From Anarhynchus alexandrinus (Eukaryota > Chordata > Aves > Charadriiformes > Charadriidae), in the NCBI GenBank assembly GCA_008711295.1, contig VUYV01000044.1, positions 1,923,235-1,987,234 on the forward strand: a stretch of DNA of 64,000 bases, given 5' to 3'. Of this stretch, positions 1 through 12,903 are shown in pieces (the first letter of the stretch is position 1; each line of letters starts with the position of its first letter). The notes under the pieces were generated by a model. It had not been told where the DNA came from, did no database searches, and was given only the letters and a program-made list of their open reading frames with translations. Made by a program: the position numbers and the translations under genes.

Positions 1-3000
1 AACATAATATCCGCTATTTTCTCCCTCGAAGCAGGTTGCTGCAGCCCTAGCGCAGACGGCACCGCGCGCCTTGGGCACGGCCCAGGCTGGTTTCAAGCCA
101 CGACAGCTCTGGGCTTCCCTGCCGTGGAATACAGCCATTTTAGCCGGTTTATTTACACGCTGCCTGTGCATCACTTGCCGAGTCCCAGCACCTTCCCGCC
201 CCACGCAGCCCCCCAGCCCTGCCCTGGCTGCGCTCCCGGGTATTTTGGGAAGCGCGGCCATTGCACAACGCGCCCAGGGCTCCCGCGCCGGCAGCCTCCC
301 GCCAGCGCGCCCACTGACGCAGAGGGCACGTGAGGCAGGAACGGCACCGAAACACTGCTTTTCCTGCCAGGTAGGTGAGGAAAAAAAAAAATAATAAAAA
401 TACATCAGTTAGTACTTGACTACCTGGCGCACTGCAGTGTTTGCTTTCCTCTTTTATTCTGTATGCTTTGTACGTTTTTGTTTAGAGGCACTTAAACGTC
501 AGCAATCACGTAGCCATCTTCACCGCTCTCCATCCGAAATCCCTGCTCGAGACACAGCCTCTCCCAACCTGCTGCTGCGGGGAGACCCCGTAGACAAGGA
601 GTCTGTGCTCCCCTGTGGCGGGCATCACACAGGCCCCCGCCAGCCCGTCCTCCCCGTCGCGGGGTAACCCTCCCATCCCTGCGCAGGAGCCTTTTGGCAG
701 CCTATCAGCATATTTAAAGTTTCAGCGCAGCTCGGTCCCCAGCCTCTCCAAAGCAAAGGCGGTGGCTAATGTAGTGCCAGGGTTCAAGAGGTTCCTTTGA
801 TCCTTTGTATGGCGATAGCATTCAAGTAAAACAAATCAATTATTTTGCCATAAAATTCCCCAGATACGCAAACAAACACTGGCTGAAGCTTGCTTATACC
901 ATAGTCCAACCCACAGCTGCGCAATGGTTTGGGTTTTTTTGCCTGTATTTGCTTTCTTTCATTACATGTGCAGTGGCATCCTCCACACACAAATATTTCC
1001 CAACCTTTACCTTTCGGATTAGAACGGCGCAGGGAGGGAACAGCTTTTCAGGCACTGTCTCCCCGCAGCACGCCGGGAGCCCACAGCCCCAGCGAGCACC
1101 GTACAGACACGCACCCGCTCACCGGCGCGGGAAAACAGCCCTCCTCTAAGGCAGCAAGCTCCTACAGAGCAGGGAAACTGAGGCACAACCTGGAGAGAAA
1201 ACACCCCACGGGGCTATTTGAACCCAAGGCTCCTGGAAGCATCCTCTCCCCCGCAGCAAGAGCTGGGGGGACAGGGACAGGCATCCCGACCGGGGACCTC
1301 CCCGGCTGCACGGGGGGCTGGCCAGCACCCCGACAGCATCTTCAGAGTGGTACCGGGACAAGACCTGAGCGTGGGGCTAGACCTCTGGAGGGGTTTGTGC
1401 CAGCCTGGGGACACCACGCGCAACCGCAGGCTTGCCAAGGGAAGAGCCCATTGGTTTCACACCTCAAAACCAAAAACCTAGAAAAATGAGCTTTAGGAAG
1501 TCACACACACAACACAGCCACGCACTTTCAGCTGAAGTCCAGCCCAAGCAAGCGCTAAACCCGTCTTGCCTTCCCTGTGTAGCCGGGAGCGAGGTGGGAG
1601 CTCAAACCGAGCTTCTTGCACCCCTGAAATAATATGTCCATGCCTTGAAAAAACAAAGCGTCAAATAAGGTGCACCAAAGCTTTATACAAAATACCCACA
1701 ATCACAACACAGCACACGGGATCCCCCAGACCTGCCCACTCCCCAGGCACAACTGCCCGCTCCTTCACTCTAGGTTTGAGCAAGACCAGAGAGCCCCAGA
1801 AAATTCCTTTTGTATGGAAAAAGGGCACCATGGCCCTGCCCGTCATCCTCCACACCATAACTGTGCCCACAAGGACGCATCCCACCGGGACGAGGGCTAC
1901 ACGTGCTGTCCCTCCGCCACTCCTGGGACCTCTCCAAGTAGCAGATGAGGATGGCCGTGGCCGAGAGTGGTTTTCCTGCCGGGCACTGACATCACTCCTC
2001 AGCTTTTCAGTCCACCTTTCCTTTCAAAATAATAGCAGCTCCAGGGCAGTGCTAAAAGCCCTGGCATTTCTCATGTTCTCAATTTCATGTTCTCCAAAAA
2101 AACACACCCACAAACATCTCTCAAAAGTTTCCGGTTTGGAGTTTTTTTTGTGTTTCAGCAGCACAGTCCACTATACGTTTTCTGCTCCACTTCCCAAAAC
2201 AGGACTAATACCCACAGTATTTCCAGCAGGTGCCACAAAACCTTCAAACACACATTAGCCATCCGAACGCACCGGTGTTAGACAAAACCCCAGTCAGAAC
2301 AACAGTCCAAATGCAAAGGAGAAGGAAAAGCCACTATAAAAATAAACTTCACTAAAATAACCCAGGAAAGGTTTCGTCAAAGTAAACACACATTTTATTG
2401 TAACAATGATGCTTCAAAAATAAAGCTGTTGAGGGAAAGATTTTCTCGCTGCGTATAGCTGTGTATCAGTTTCTCTGCCAGAGCATTCCCCCCCCACGCT
2501 GCCGTGGGGAGCGCGGAGGGCTCCGCAGAGCCATACCCAGCCGCCAGCACATCAGCCCCAGCCAGCACCACCGCTTGAGGGTCACCGGTGCCACCCTTGA
2601 GAGGGTCCCCAAAAGTTTCAATAAAATTAAGCATTTAAAGACTCCACGCACTGCCTGGATATTAAAATCCATCAATAGTAACAGCATTCAAATAGGAACA
2701 AATGCAAACATACAGCTCCCCACATTGCTCATCTCCATTCCCTGCAGTGGTCCCCGGGGTGTCCATCGTACCCTGCAGAGCAGATGCTGCCTGAGTTAAT
2801 GCAATTAATGAGTCCACCTGGAAAAGAGGCAGACGATCAGCTCAGGAAACAAAGCAGCAGTGTCAGAGCCCTTATCTCCACCAGAACCGGCAGCCACCTG
2901 AAGTGACCGAGCGCCTGCTGAAGCCCTGGCCTTCCACAGCTTCCCAATCCCATGGAGATCAGGTCTCCTGGACATCTGGGCTGACAGCGCTGACGGTTTT

Positions 3001-5249
3001 GATTTAAGGTTTGGTCCGTTGCATATCATTGACATTTTGAAGCATTTAATTTGCAGGAATGAACTGGTACACGGAAGCTTTTGTGACTGCTGATCAGCTT
3101 CCACCAGCCAGGCCTTCCAGAGACAGACAGATGAAACGTGAACTCTTCACATACTCTCTGCAGTTGCAACACCCGGAGAGCCACCAGCAAAGTAACCCAA
3201 ACCAGACGTGCCTGACAGACAACACGGGTGCTCACAGGCAAAGAAAACCCAGTCATTCTCCTGCCCTCAGGGAAACCTTGTAATTCGTTAGCCTTGACCA
3301 GAAGGTGGTCTCCAACCAGCGCTCTGCACCACCAGCACCTTGGATGCATTGGCACAGGAGATGCTCTCCTGCCCGCATGTGCCTTGTAGGAGACTCAGTG
3401 CTGGAACAAAGCAGTGCTACCGAAGGAGCTATTTCCCACAGCCGCCACCAGCCTCCTTCCACACGAAGCACAGGAGATCCTGAGCTCAAGTTCTTGTACC
3501 AAGGAGCACTCGAGGATTTACTACCCCCAGTCGTTGTCGGATCCGATGACTGCAAAAGCCTCCGTGGGATGTGCTGAGGAATTGGGCTGTTCTTTCCTTT
3601 GGTTGCGAAATGCTGCTTGGCAGATGTGTCGGGGAGAGGAGGGTGAAGGAGGGCAGCGCTGCCGGTGTTTCACAGTGAGATACCACACTGCCTTACGCTG
3701 CAGAGGGAAGACCCAGGAGATGAAAGCCAGGGCCACAACAGCACAACCCTCGTTTTGTTATTCCAAGTTGCATCTTCACCTTCTGCCCCGGCTCAGGCAG
3801 TGCCCGGCCACCCACCGGCAAACCTGACAGGGCACCTGCGATCAGCCTCTGCCTGGCCGAGCCGATGCCACCACGGCCCACTGGTGTGCTTCTCAGGTGG
3901 GCTGGGTACCAGCGCCCTGCCACGGCCGGCGTCCCCCGCCCCTCGCTCGGGACTCTGCACTGCCATCCCCTTTCTGCCTTTCTCTCCACCGACCGCTGAG
4001 TCCATCCAGGCTCCTCCTGCTGACATCCCCACGAGAAGCGCACAGAAGGCAAAAGCAGCAGCCACCCACTCCCCCACGCCACCTCCCCACTGCCCCCACC
4101 GGCGCTCGCCAGCCCCGGCTCTCTGTCCCCACAGCACCATCCCCCTGCATGGGACCACAGCCACCACTTTGCTCCTCACCACCAAGGGCAACTCAACCGC
4201 TTCCCACAGTACCACAGTCCCCTCGGTCCGGGGCAAGCCGGCGGCAGCAAAATCTTTTGCCATTTTCACCCCTGGAACTCCTCCGCGCTAGGATTCGCCG
4301 GGCCGACACATTAATTAACCGAGCGGGATCAGCCACACAATTCCCCTGCAAGGGACCAAGGCAGCAAACCTGCTGTACAAGGGAAGGTGGTGGTCTCCAC
4401 AGCACTGTTCTGCTGACCACCGAAATGCAGCGTGAAGGTATATAGCGTTTCAAAGCACTCCTGCCTATCAAAATCAAGTTCTTGCGCCACAAGTGTAATT
4501 CCGGGCTAACGCTGCTGCTGCTCCGTGCCCTGTAGGACCGGTCGGCAGCAATTCTTGATAACTTTTGAGGAAGTAAAGCCAGAGAGAATTACAGCTCTCT
4601 CACAAAGGTAACACTCTTTCACCCAATAATTTAAATTCTCTGTATTCTTTTCCTACACCAGACCCAACCAAGTAAGACTCCTGTGCAAACCTAAGTTATA
4701 AAAAAAAAAAAAAAAAACAAAAAAAACAGAATAAGAAGTCTCCAAAATCTGGAGAGCCAGCAGGGGACAAGCCAGGAGCAGCCAGGGCAGGCCCCTCGCC
4801 TCCCTCCTCCAGCCACGCAGCAACCACCCTCTCCACGAGGACCAAGTCCAAGGTCTGAGACATTCCTACTGTTGCAGCGAGAGTTATCAAGATGAAACGG
4901 CAACTCGCATCGCAAGCAGCTTGTAAAAGTATTACTGCTCTCAGCTGCAGGAAGGAATTCCCTCGATTTCCCAGGCCCTGTTAAAAGAGCACAAAACCAG
5001 CAAGACACGACGTTTTCGGGGACTGTAGCTCCTTGGAGGACCCTTGCTCCAACACCGGGGTCTGGGCACGGGCAGAATAACTCTGGCAAGCCCGTTTCTG
5101 GAGAAGCGAGAGGCACGCAGGGCAGTTGTCCCGGGAGGGCGAGAGCCTCGGTGCCGGGAACGAGCCTTGCAAAAATAGCTGCCGAGGGGCACTGGATTCC
5201 AGGGCAGGACAAAACGGTTCGCCCCATGCCAAGCTCTGCTTATTCTAAA
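1..5249. other. Intergenic, no supported gene
   Basis: GC-rich, with many short open frames on both strands, none with recognisable protein similarity. Holds a possible minus-strand poly(A) site near 2390, an A-tract at 4699-4727 and scattered C-rich patches. I see no exon I can defend. Confidence 0.6.
2391..2400 (-). promoter_or_regulatory. Possible minus-strand poly(A) signal
   Basis: On the minus strand, ACAATAAAATG is followed at once by TGTGTGTTTACTTTG, i.e. a canonical hexamer plus a GT-rich downstream element. No matching coding exon was found at higher coordinates, so the transcript, if real, is unknown. Confidence 0.3.
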
Positions 5250-5830
5250 GACGAGGCCAGTGCGATTGCACATAATTAAAGCCGAGTTTGCCTCGCAGCC
5301 CTTTTCACCCTGCTGCCGCCGCTCGCGAGGCCTCCGAGCAAGGCAGCGAGCAGAAGCGCCCTCCCCACCCGTACAAGCATCGCCTCGTACCTGCTGCCTC
5401 GCGGGGCTTCCCCGGCGGGCAGCGGGGACCCGGGCACACAGGAGAGCATCTCCTGGAGCCTCCAGCCGCTGCATCTCCACCAGCCCCGCCGTGCCTCGGC
5501 CCCAGCTCACCGCGGAGCAGAACAATCGGCCGCCTCATCCAGCGCACAATGGCCACGATGAGACAGACCCACATAATCACCCCAGCCACGGCGGGGACAA
5601 AAGCGAGCGGGCGCCGGGGAACAGCATCGCATAAAAGGGGGAGCCTGCTGCGTTTGTGCCATCGGCCGGGTCTCTGGCAATCTACTTTGCAAGGTGGCTT
5701 TGGGAGCCCGGGGATGTAAACGGTTCGGGTGGCGTGCGGGGAGGACAGGCGGGTATTGGATGCGAGCGCCGGGAAGGAGGCGGCGCGGGCTGTTTACATT
5801 GGATCACTGTGCACAAACTTGAGGCCACAA
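5250..5830. other. CpG-rich island, gene unassigned
   Basis: CpG density is well above the flanks. On the minus strand a possible first exon ends at donor GTGAGC (about 5512), preceded by a 26-codon frame from an ATG at about 5589 with a hydrophobic stretch (VIMWVCLIVAIV). I do not recognise it; it may be noncoding. Confidence 0.45.
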
Positions 5831-8339
5831 GAAAATTTCAGTTCCGTAGGAGGAAACCTCGGCGAAGGACAGAAGCGAGGAGCTACCCCAGGCATCACAT
5901 AAACCAGGGCACAGTGCAAACACGAGCCCCAAAAGCTCTAGGCTCCCCGTAGGTACCACGCGAGGCGATTTGCTGACAGTAAACATGAATTTCTTCTGCA
6001 TTTCTGCCTCGCGCAGACCGAGGGCACGCTGGCGTTACCTGGTTCGCAAGGAGCCAAACACAACAGCCGGCTGGGCGACAGGCCAGCGCCGGGGTAGGCA
6101 ACCCAGAGCCCAAACTAGGCTCCCCTTCCCTGTCCCCAAAGGGCACCAGGAGCAGTTTTCCAGCTTTTCCAGCCAGCAAGGGAGCCGGCAAACGTGCCAG
6201 CTCCACGCCAATGCGCTGAGACAGCACCCAGAAGTGCAACTGTCCCAGTTTTCTCCTGGCACTGGCGCACAACTGCTCGAACACAACAAGCCTCAGCAAC
6301 GCCGATGAATTTTTTCGCCCCTCAAAGCTGGGGCTTGGGGACAGGCTCGGCCCAGCTCTGCCCCCCGCCATGGTGACAGCACACCCTGCCACAGGGACGC
6401 CTGGATCCTCGCTGCCATCCCACCGCGGGGCTGTTCCCAACCCAGCGGGGCTGACGCTGCCCAGGCAGGACAGGCGGCTCCAGCCCTGGCGCCGTGGGCC
6501 ACTGACCCCCACAAGCAGAGGTTGGCTGGGGGAGCCCCTTCCCAGCATCCTGGGACACCCAGGAGATGAAAGCCCTTCCAGACCCAGTCTCCAGCTGGTT
6601 CAAGCTTGCTCACAGCTTCAGGTCCCATTTATATGGATTTTTTTAATTAAGGTGCGATCAAGGAATGGATTAATCGCTCCTCTCCACTCATGGTTTAGCT
6701 GATGGGCTGCAAGTCCTTCTTCAGCCGCTTCCCCAACGCATCCTGCAAGGGACAGTTTTAGGGCAGAGGCTTCTTCAGGCCCTCCAGCAGCCATACAAAG
6801 CCAGCCCAGCCCGACCCCATGGCAGAAGGTGGCAGCGGACAGGCCAAAGGCCCCCTGAACACCCCGCTAACAGCATCTCTCCATCACACGCCATGCGGTC
6901 GATTTATTAAAATCCCCAGCTCTGCTCATGTCCTGTCTCACTCACTTTTCTTCCAAGCTTCTCCTTACCACTCTGGCCTGAAAACAAGCTGCCTCCAAGT
7001 GCCGGGAGGATGAGCCCAGCTGCCCCAGGAATACTGGGCTGGGTTTTCACAACGGAACATTTTCGGCTGAAAGAAGGAGAGGAAAAAAAAAAAAGGAAGC
7101 AGATCTTCTGTCATCTGATGGGGAGATGACTCAGAACATCACTGACATCCACGGGCGGGTGGGGACAGGGACCACCTTCACCTCTCTGCCTCTCCTTCCA
7201 GCGTCGCAGATAGCAGGAACATAGGGTGGGACCTGACCGTGTTATCCAAAGTCCACGTAGGGAAAGGCCTCTGGGCAGAGAGCTGGTTTCAAACAGCATT
7301 TTATACCCTAAAGCACCTCCAGAACTGGTGGCCATGCAGAACTGGCTCAAAATGAATTAGACAACTCTAAAAAAGGAACAAAACCATCCTTATAAGAGAA
7401 GTTTCCTCGTGAAACTGTACAGCTGTTCCCTTCAGGCCCAGGGAAGCCCGTCCACAGCCACACCATGGCTCTTGGAGATGACGCCCCATGCGCCTGCCCC
7501 GCAATGGGCTGCAGGATGCATCTGATAGAACAACTGCCGGCCCCACGGCAGCACGTGAACAGGACAAGCCAGGCTATGTTTATAGATGGAGCAGGCGGTG
7601 GCTGCACCACCCGTTAGCACCTGTGTGAAATCATCCTCCAACGGATGCAAGAGAACAGCTCAACAGCTCTGAGGCCAGCCTGCAGGACACCAGCCAGGAC
7701 AGCAAAGCCCTGGGCCACCAAGCTAAGGAGGAGTGTGGCGTGGAGGCGCAGGACACATGTTCTCACTCAGGCTGTGCCCAGGACACGAACCCCCATGAGC
7801 TGAGCTTCACACACCAGCCAACCTCCACTTAGCCCCACAGAAGGCTCCCAAAACCCAGCAGCAGCCATGGGACATCATCCGTCAATAAAAAACCCACAGA
7901 ATTCACCTTGAAAACCACATACAGGTCTCCCTGGGATGCCCAAGCTAGGGATGGCATGAGCAATACCAATGACATTTCAAGGAGAAACTCCCATTGGCAA
8001 GATTTCTTTCAAAAGGATTTAAAATAAAAATTAATTGTTGTCAAAGTTCAGTTGAAGGCCAAACCACGAGCCTTGGCTCCTCGCAAAAATGAGATACGCT
8101 GCACGGAGGCAACAGCTGCTTTCCGAGGCACGAGCTGCCCCGTACATCCCGGGAGACGGGCACACAGCCCCAGCAGCACTAGGTGCTAGCCATTTTGGCA
8201 CACGGCTACTCCGTCCCCCCTGTGAAGCACGTTATGAAAGATTAGATAGGCACGAGCACGCTCTCCTCCTAAAATACACACTCCTCATCATCCCACTTGA
8301 CAAAAAGAGTAGGATTTCCACCAGAGAGCGAGTTTAGAT
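5831..8339. other. Intergenic, no supported gene
   Basis: GC-rich sequence with no recognisable exon or classified repeat. An A-tract lies at 7083-7094. Confidence 0.55.
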
Positions 8340-8800
8340 CACAAACACTTGGACAGCACTTCTTCAAAACAAACTCCCCGGCAGGCAGGAGGCAGGCGGG
8401 CGGGCAGCAGGCGGGCAGCAGAGTCGCTGCCCCCCTGCTCGCCTCTGGCAGCGGCACCGCTCGGCCCCGCCAGCCCGGGGAACCCCGCGGGGAGCGCGGC
8501 CGACACCTCCCGCCGCCCCTCCGCGCAGCGGGGACCGGCACCCCCGCCTGTGCCCGCCCCGAGGGGCACGAGTGGGCACCAGGCACACACACGGGGAACC
8601 CCCCCCCCCACCTCCTCCCCCGGCTGCGGGTTCTCCCCAGCGCCGGCGGGAGGCGGAGCCGCGCTGCCCANCGAGGCGCGGGGCGGGCGGGGCGGGGCGG
8701 CGCGGGGACCGGCTGCAAACTCCCGCCGCCGCCGCCGCCGCTGCAACACCCGGGGGTCCTCAGCTGCGTACCGTACCGGCTGCGGCACTGCGGTACTGCT
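8340..8800. other. Second GC/CpG-rich island with a (CCG)n tract
   Basis: Very GC-rich, with a C-run near 8598-8610, a CCG triplet run at about 8722-8742 and a single ambiguous base N at 8671. It could be a promoter CpG island, but neither strand encodes anything recognisable. It abuts the minisatellite. Confidence 0.5.
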
Positions 8801-9390
8801 GGTGGTCCTGGGACACCCGGCCGATGGGCCTGGGACACCGGGCAGTGACCCCGGGACACAGGGCAGTGGAGTTGGGGCACCACCGATGGGCCTGGGACAC
8901 CGGGCAGTGACCCCAGGACACCCAGCCATGGACCTAGGGCACCACCGATGGGCCTGGGACACCGGGCAGTGACCCCAGGACACCCATCCATAGACCTAGG
9001 GCACCACCGATGGGCCTGGGACACCGGGCAGTGACCCCAGGACACCCAGCCGTAGACCTAGGGCACCACCAATGGGCCTGGGACACCGGACAATGGCCCC
9101 GGGACACCTGGCCATGGACCTGGGGCACCACCGATGGGCCTGGGACACCGGGCAATGGCCCTGGGACACGTGGTCATGGACCTGGGGCACCCAGCAGAGG
9201 CCTTGTGACGCTCAACCATAGTCCTAGGGCACCCAGCCTTGGCTACAGTACACACAGCAGTGGCCTCAGGACACCCGGCCATGGTCCTGGGACACCCAGC
9301 AATGGTCCTGGGACACCCTGCAATGGCCCAAAGACACCCAGCAATGGCTCAGGGCACCCAGCCATGGTCCTGGGACACCCAGGACCAGGA
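8800..9390. repeat. Minisatellite, 62-bp period built from 21-bp subunits
   Basis: CCGATGGGCCTGGGACACCG recurs at 8821, 8883, 8945, 9007, 9069 (one change) and 9131, an exact 62-bp period. Each unit contains three copies of a 20-21 bp motif of the form (C/T)GGGACACCCAGCNATGGNC. From about 9190 to 9390 only the 21-bp motif continues, more diverged. Because 62 is not a multiple of 3, the long proline/valine/glycine-rich open frames here are artefacts. Confidence 0.95.
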
Positions 9391-12300
9391 GAGCAAGGTC
9401 TCACCCCCCCCGGCCTGTAGCCCACCAGGCAGCAGGGGTTTGTTTGGACAAGTGCTGGGTGCCCCCCCAGGCACTGCGCGGGAGGAGGCACAGCCCGAGA
9501 GGAGGTGATGGGCACAGATGGGTGGAAGCGGAGAGGGGGCGAAGTCATCATGGTCAATGCAATAATCAGCACTAGCAGCAATCAGCAGCCTGGTCGGTTA
9601 AAGAGTAATTAAGTAGTTTTGCACATGTTTGTGGGCAGTTCCTCCGTTGTGTGTAGGAGGAGTTGGAAGGAGATATGGAGATGCCTGAAAACGAAAAAAA
9701 TGGGAGAGAAGAAACACCATTCCCAACAGGGGAGCCAGGAGAAATAGCTGCAGAGCAGATGGGGCCCAGTCCAGCCTACAGAGCTGCGTTCTTTGCCTCA
9801 TTTATGAGTGCAGGACCTGTGCAACTCAGACTTTGTTCGGGGGAGGCCGGAGGGAGAGGTAATTCCTTGTTTCACCAACAGATAGAGCAGAGAAAACCAA
9901 GCCCAGGCTCCAGGCCCAGGGAGAGGAGCAGGGCTGTGACCGGGCGTGCGGGCAGGGGCTGGCTGCCTCCACCCAGCGACACCTCCAGGAACGATGGGCC
10001 ATGGGGTGGGAGATGGGGACAGACCATCTGCCAGGACGTGCCCGGTGTGTCCCCGACTGCCTCCGCACCCCGAGGGTGAGCCTCTCCCCGGCAGGGAACG
10101 AGGCATTGCTCAATCCAAACTTCCGACAGCCCAGCCGGACGGTGGCTGCCTGGCTGTGGGCTGGGGGGTGCCCGGCACTGGCCCCACGTCAGCCCGGGGC
10201 CACATGCTGGGATAAAGGGTTCTCCCGGTACAACTGTGTATCACAGGAATCTCGTGAACAATTAGCCCCACTTTCATCCTGGATGCAGTAAGGGCAAGTA
10301 AAGAAAAGAGTTCCCACATTCGACAAATGGGAGAGAAGTACAGTCCTGCTAGATACATATATTCCCAGAGTAGGGAGGAGATAAAAATGAAAATGAAGTA
10401 AAAAAGAGCAGGGATTAGCAGAAAAGTGGAAATCTCTCTTTAAAAGGTAAGGCGTTCACTTTCTTAATGTGCCAAGGCACAGAAGGATCTCAAGGACAGG
10501 GGATCCTCAAGAGCCAGGAGGCTGAGGAGGAAAGCAGGGATTTCCCTGGAGAGGCTGCACAAGCTGCGTTAGCTTCAGGAACCAGGAAACTGGTACTCGT
10601 TCTTGTTTTCCAGGATTGCCACTCCACCACCACCTTAATTGAAATAAATTAAATCTCGAGCCCTATTAATTTCTGGGAGCCCACAATACTCCAGCAGAAC
10701 TGCATGGCCAAGTTGTGGCGAGATTTGCTGTTCACAAAATAGCTTTTATCCAACTCCTAAAAGCACGCCTTGGGCGAGGAAACCCAAGAAGATTTCTCGG
10801 TTGGTTTATGATTTGTTTGATGCAGACATGGTCAAAGGTGAGACATCGTCGCAACCAATAATCTAACCTTTTGAACATATTTAATTAGCAATGACATTGC
10901 TGGAGGAGCCACCCAGAAACTCGCTCCCAGGCCCAGGCTGCCGCAATGGGGACTGTCACGGAGCAGTGAAGTCAGGGAAGCCCTGGAGCCACACCGGGGT
11001 GTCCCGGTTTGAGGACATGCCTGCCCCGCTGCCCTGGCTCTGACTCACCTCCCCTCTCCTTCTCTCCGGGGCTCAGCTCAGCCCCAGACAACCCATTTCA
11101 CTTTTCCTTTTTTTCTTTTTGCTTACTCTCTCTCCCCCTCTCTCCCTGCCCTGTCCCGCCGCTGCATCCCAGCTAAGGGATTAGAAACACCAGCCAAAGC
11201 CACTCTCCCTCCCTTCGCCCTCTTCCAATAAAAAAAAATTAAACAAAACAGGAAGAGAGGTTTAAAAGTCCCAGATTGTTCCACAGGCCCAGGTTAGGAC
11301 TTCGGGGTGGGAGCACTTCCGAGCAGGGCCGGTGCAAGGAGCGCGCAGGTGGCTCGTGCCCGGAGACTCCTGGCTCTGCCCCACCACCTTCCTCCGCCGC
11401 CCGTGCTCCAGCCTGCACCAGCTACTCCAGCCCTCCCAGCCCGGGGCGGATAAGCAAAGTCCCACTTTCTGCAGAGTTTAACGTACCGATGGTGCCTGAG
11501 ACACTTTAGGGAGAGCTTGTGTGAGCAGCTCTGCCGGCAGCCTGACGGGGAAGGTAAGGTCTGTTGGTGCGTGGCTGAGAGTAGGAATGGAGGGACAGGT
11601 CCTGCCAGTGCACCTACACTCAGAAGCAGATGTAGCTGCACCCTTAGAGCATGTCTCCACATAAAAGGCATTCTGCATCACTGGAGGGAGAGCTCTGTTT
11701 TGATGGCTCGGGGGTGCCCCGGTGCGAGCGTGGTGCTCAGAGGGAGGGTACGGACGCTTATTGCACCACACGCAGTCTGGAGAGGTTGGAGCTGCATATT
11801 CACAGTGGCACCAACACAGTTGCTCAAGTGCCGTGTGTGGGAGACCAACGTGGCAGCTATCGTTGCTCACTCCTGATGAACGCCGGCATGGCCAGGCTGG
11901 GCAGACGTCTGGCTGACCAGATCCTGTACCCAGCCACGAGAGCGCTGGAGCCACCGCGGGAGAGGGTGGCCAGGTGCCTCCCACCCTGCAGGGAGCTAAC
12001 CCACATGCCCAAGGAGTGCCCTGTGGTCTTGGACCTCGGCCGGGCAGCGCCACGTGGTCCCGAGGGCCAGCGGGGAGCAGGCAGGGCTGGGGAGCGCTGC
12101 CCGGCAGGGTTAGCAGCAGAGCCTCATGCAGGAGCTGACCCCAGAGCAGGCAGCCAGGTAAAAGGGCTGCTGTGGGGAACGTAATCCTCAGTTTGGGGGT
12201 TTGAAACGGTCATTAAAGGGCTGATCCACTCTGACTGCACATCTCTCATTGACACTTTTCGCAGAGGCTCGATGTGGACTATCTAATCTGGGAGGATGAT

Positions 12301-12630
12301 CTTTGTTCTGCCGCTTCATCGGACAGATTGTAGCAAGGGTGTCACAGCCCTCGCTAGCGTTTTGCAGCCTTTGCCACGGTCTCTGAAGCTTCTGGCACCT
12401 TCAGCCCCAACGGTAGAGACTTTCCAGAATAGACTCCATCCTGTGCTTAGGAAAATGCCTCCATTTATAAAGGTGAGGACAGTCAGCATTGCACTGTGTC
12501 AGCCCCCCAGCTGCTCGGCCATGCTGTTTGCTTTGGATCTTCCCTGGAGTTTCTGCTGCCAGACGGTTTGTGAGCAAGGTGGGAACCTGAGCTGTGTCAC
12601 TCAGAGAGAGATGGGGACTTGGGTTGGATT
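9391..12630. other. Intergenic, no supported gene
   Basis: Mixed composition with a pyrimidine-rich tract at 11097-11160. AT-rich sequence near 10835-10910 (TTTAATTAGCAATGACATTG) stands out from its GC-rich surroundings and could be a noncoding element. No exon is supported. Confidence 0.5.
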
Positions 12631-12903
12631 GAATCATAGAATCATAGAATGGTTTAGGTTGGAAAGGACCTTGAAGATCATCGAGTTCCAACCCCCCTGC
12701 TATAGGCAGGGACACCTCCCACCAGACCAGGTTGCCCAAGGCCACATCCAGCCTGGCCTTGAACACCTCCAGGGATGGGGCCTCAACAACCTCTCTGGGC
12801 AACCTGTTCCAGTGCCTTACAACCCTCAAAGTAAAAAAGTTCTTCCTAATGTTTAATCTAAACATGCCCTCCTCCAGTTTAAAACCATCCCCCTCATTGG
12901 ATG
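12631..12903 (-). mobile_element. CR1 LINE 3' fragment (antisense)
   Basis: Starts GAATCATAGAATCATAGAAT, the reverse complement of the CR1 3' terminal repeat, then GGTTGGAAAGGACCTTGAAG. The minus-strand frame reads [28 protein letters not shown] in pieces, the usual C-terminus of CR1 ORF2. 5'-truncated near 12903. Confidence 0.95.

Noticed and set aside
4699..4727. A-tract as the tail of a processed pseudogene
   Set aside because: No gene-like sequence precedes it on the plus strand and no target-site duplication was seen.
1..9000. B4GALT5 exons (expected upstream neighbour by vertebrate synteny)
   Set aside because: No translation resembles its signal-anchor first exon or its galactosyltransferase motifs on the minus strand. 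The gene probably lies outside the window.
8269..9190. Long minus- and plus-strand open frames rich in Pro/Val/Gly (e.g. VPGPSVVPQ-type repeats)
   Set aside because: They come from the 62-bp/21-bp minisatellite and CpG-rich flank. All frames look alike and shift because 62 is not a multiple of 3.
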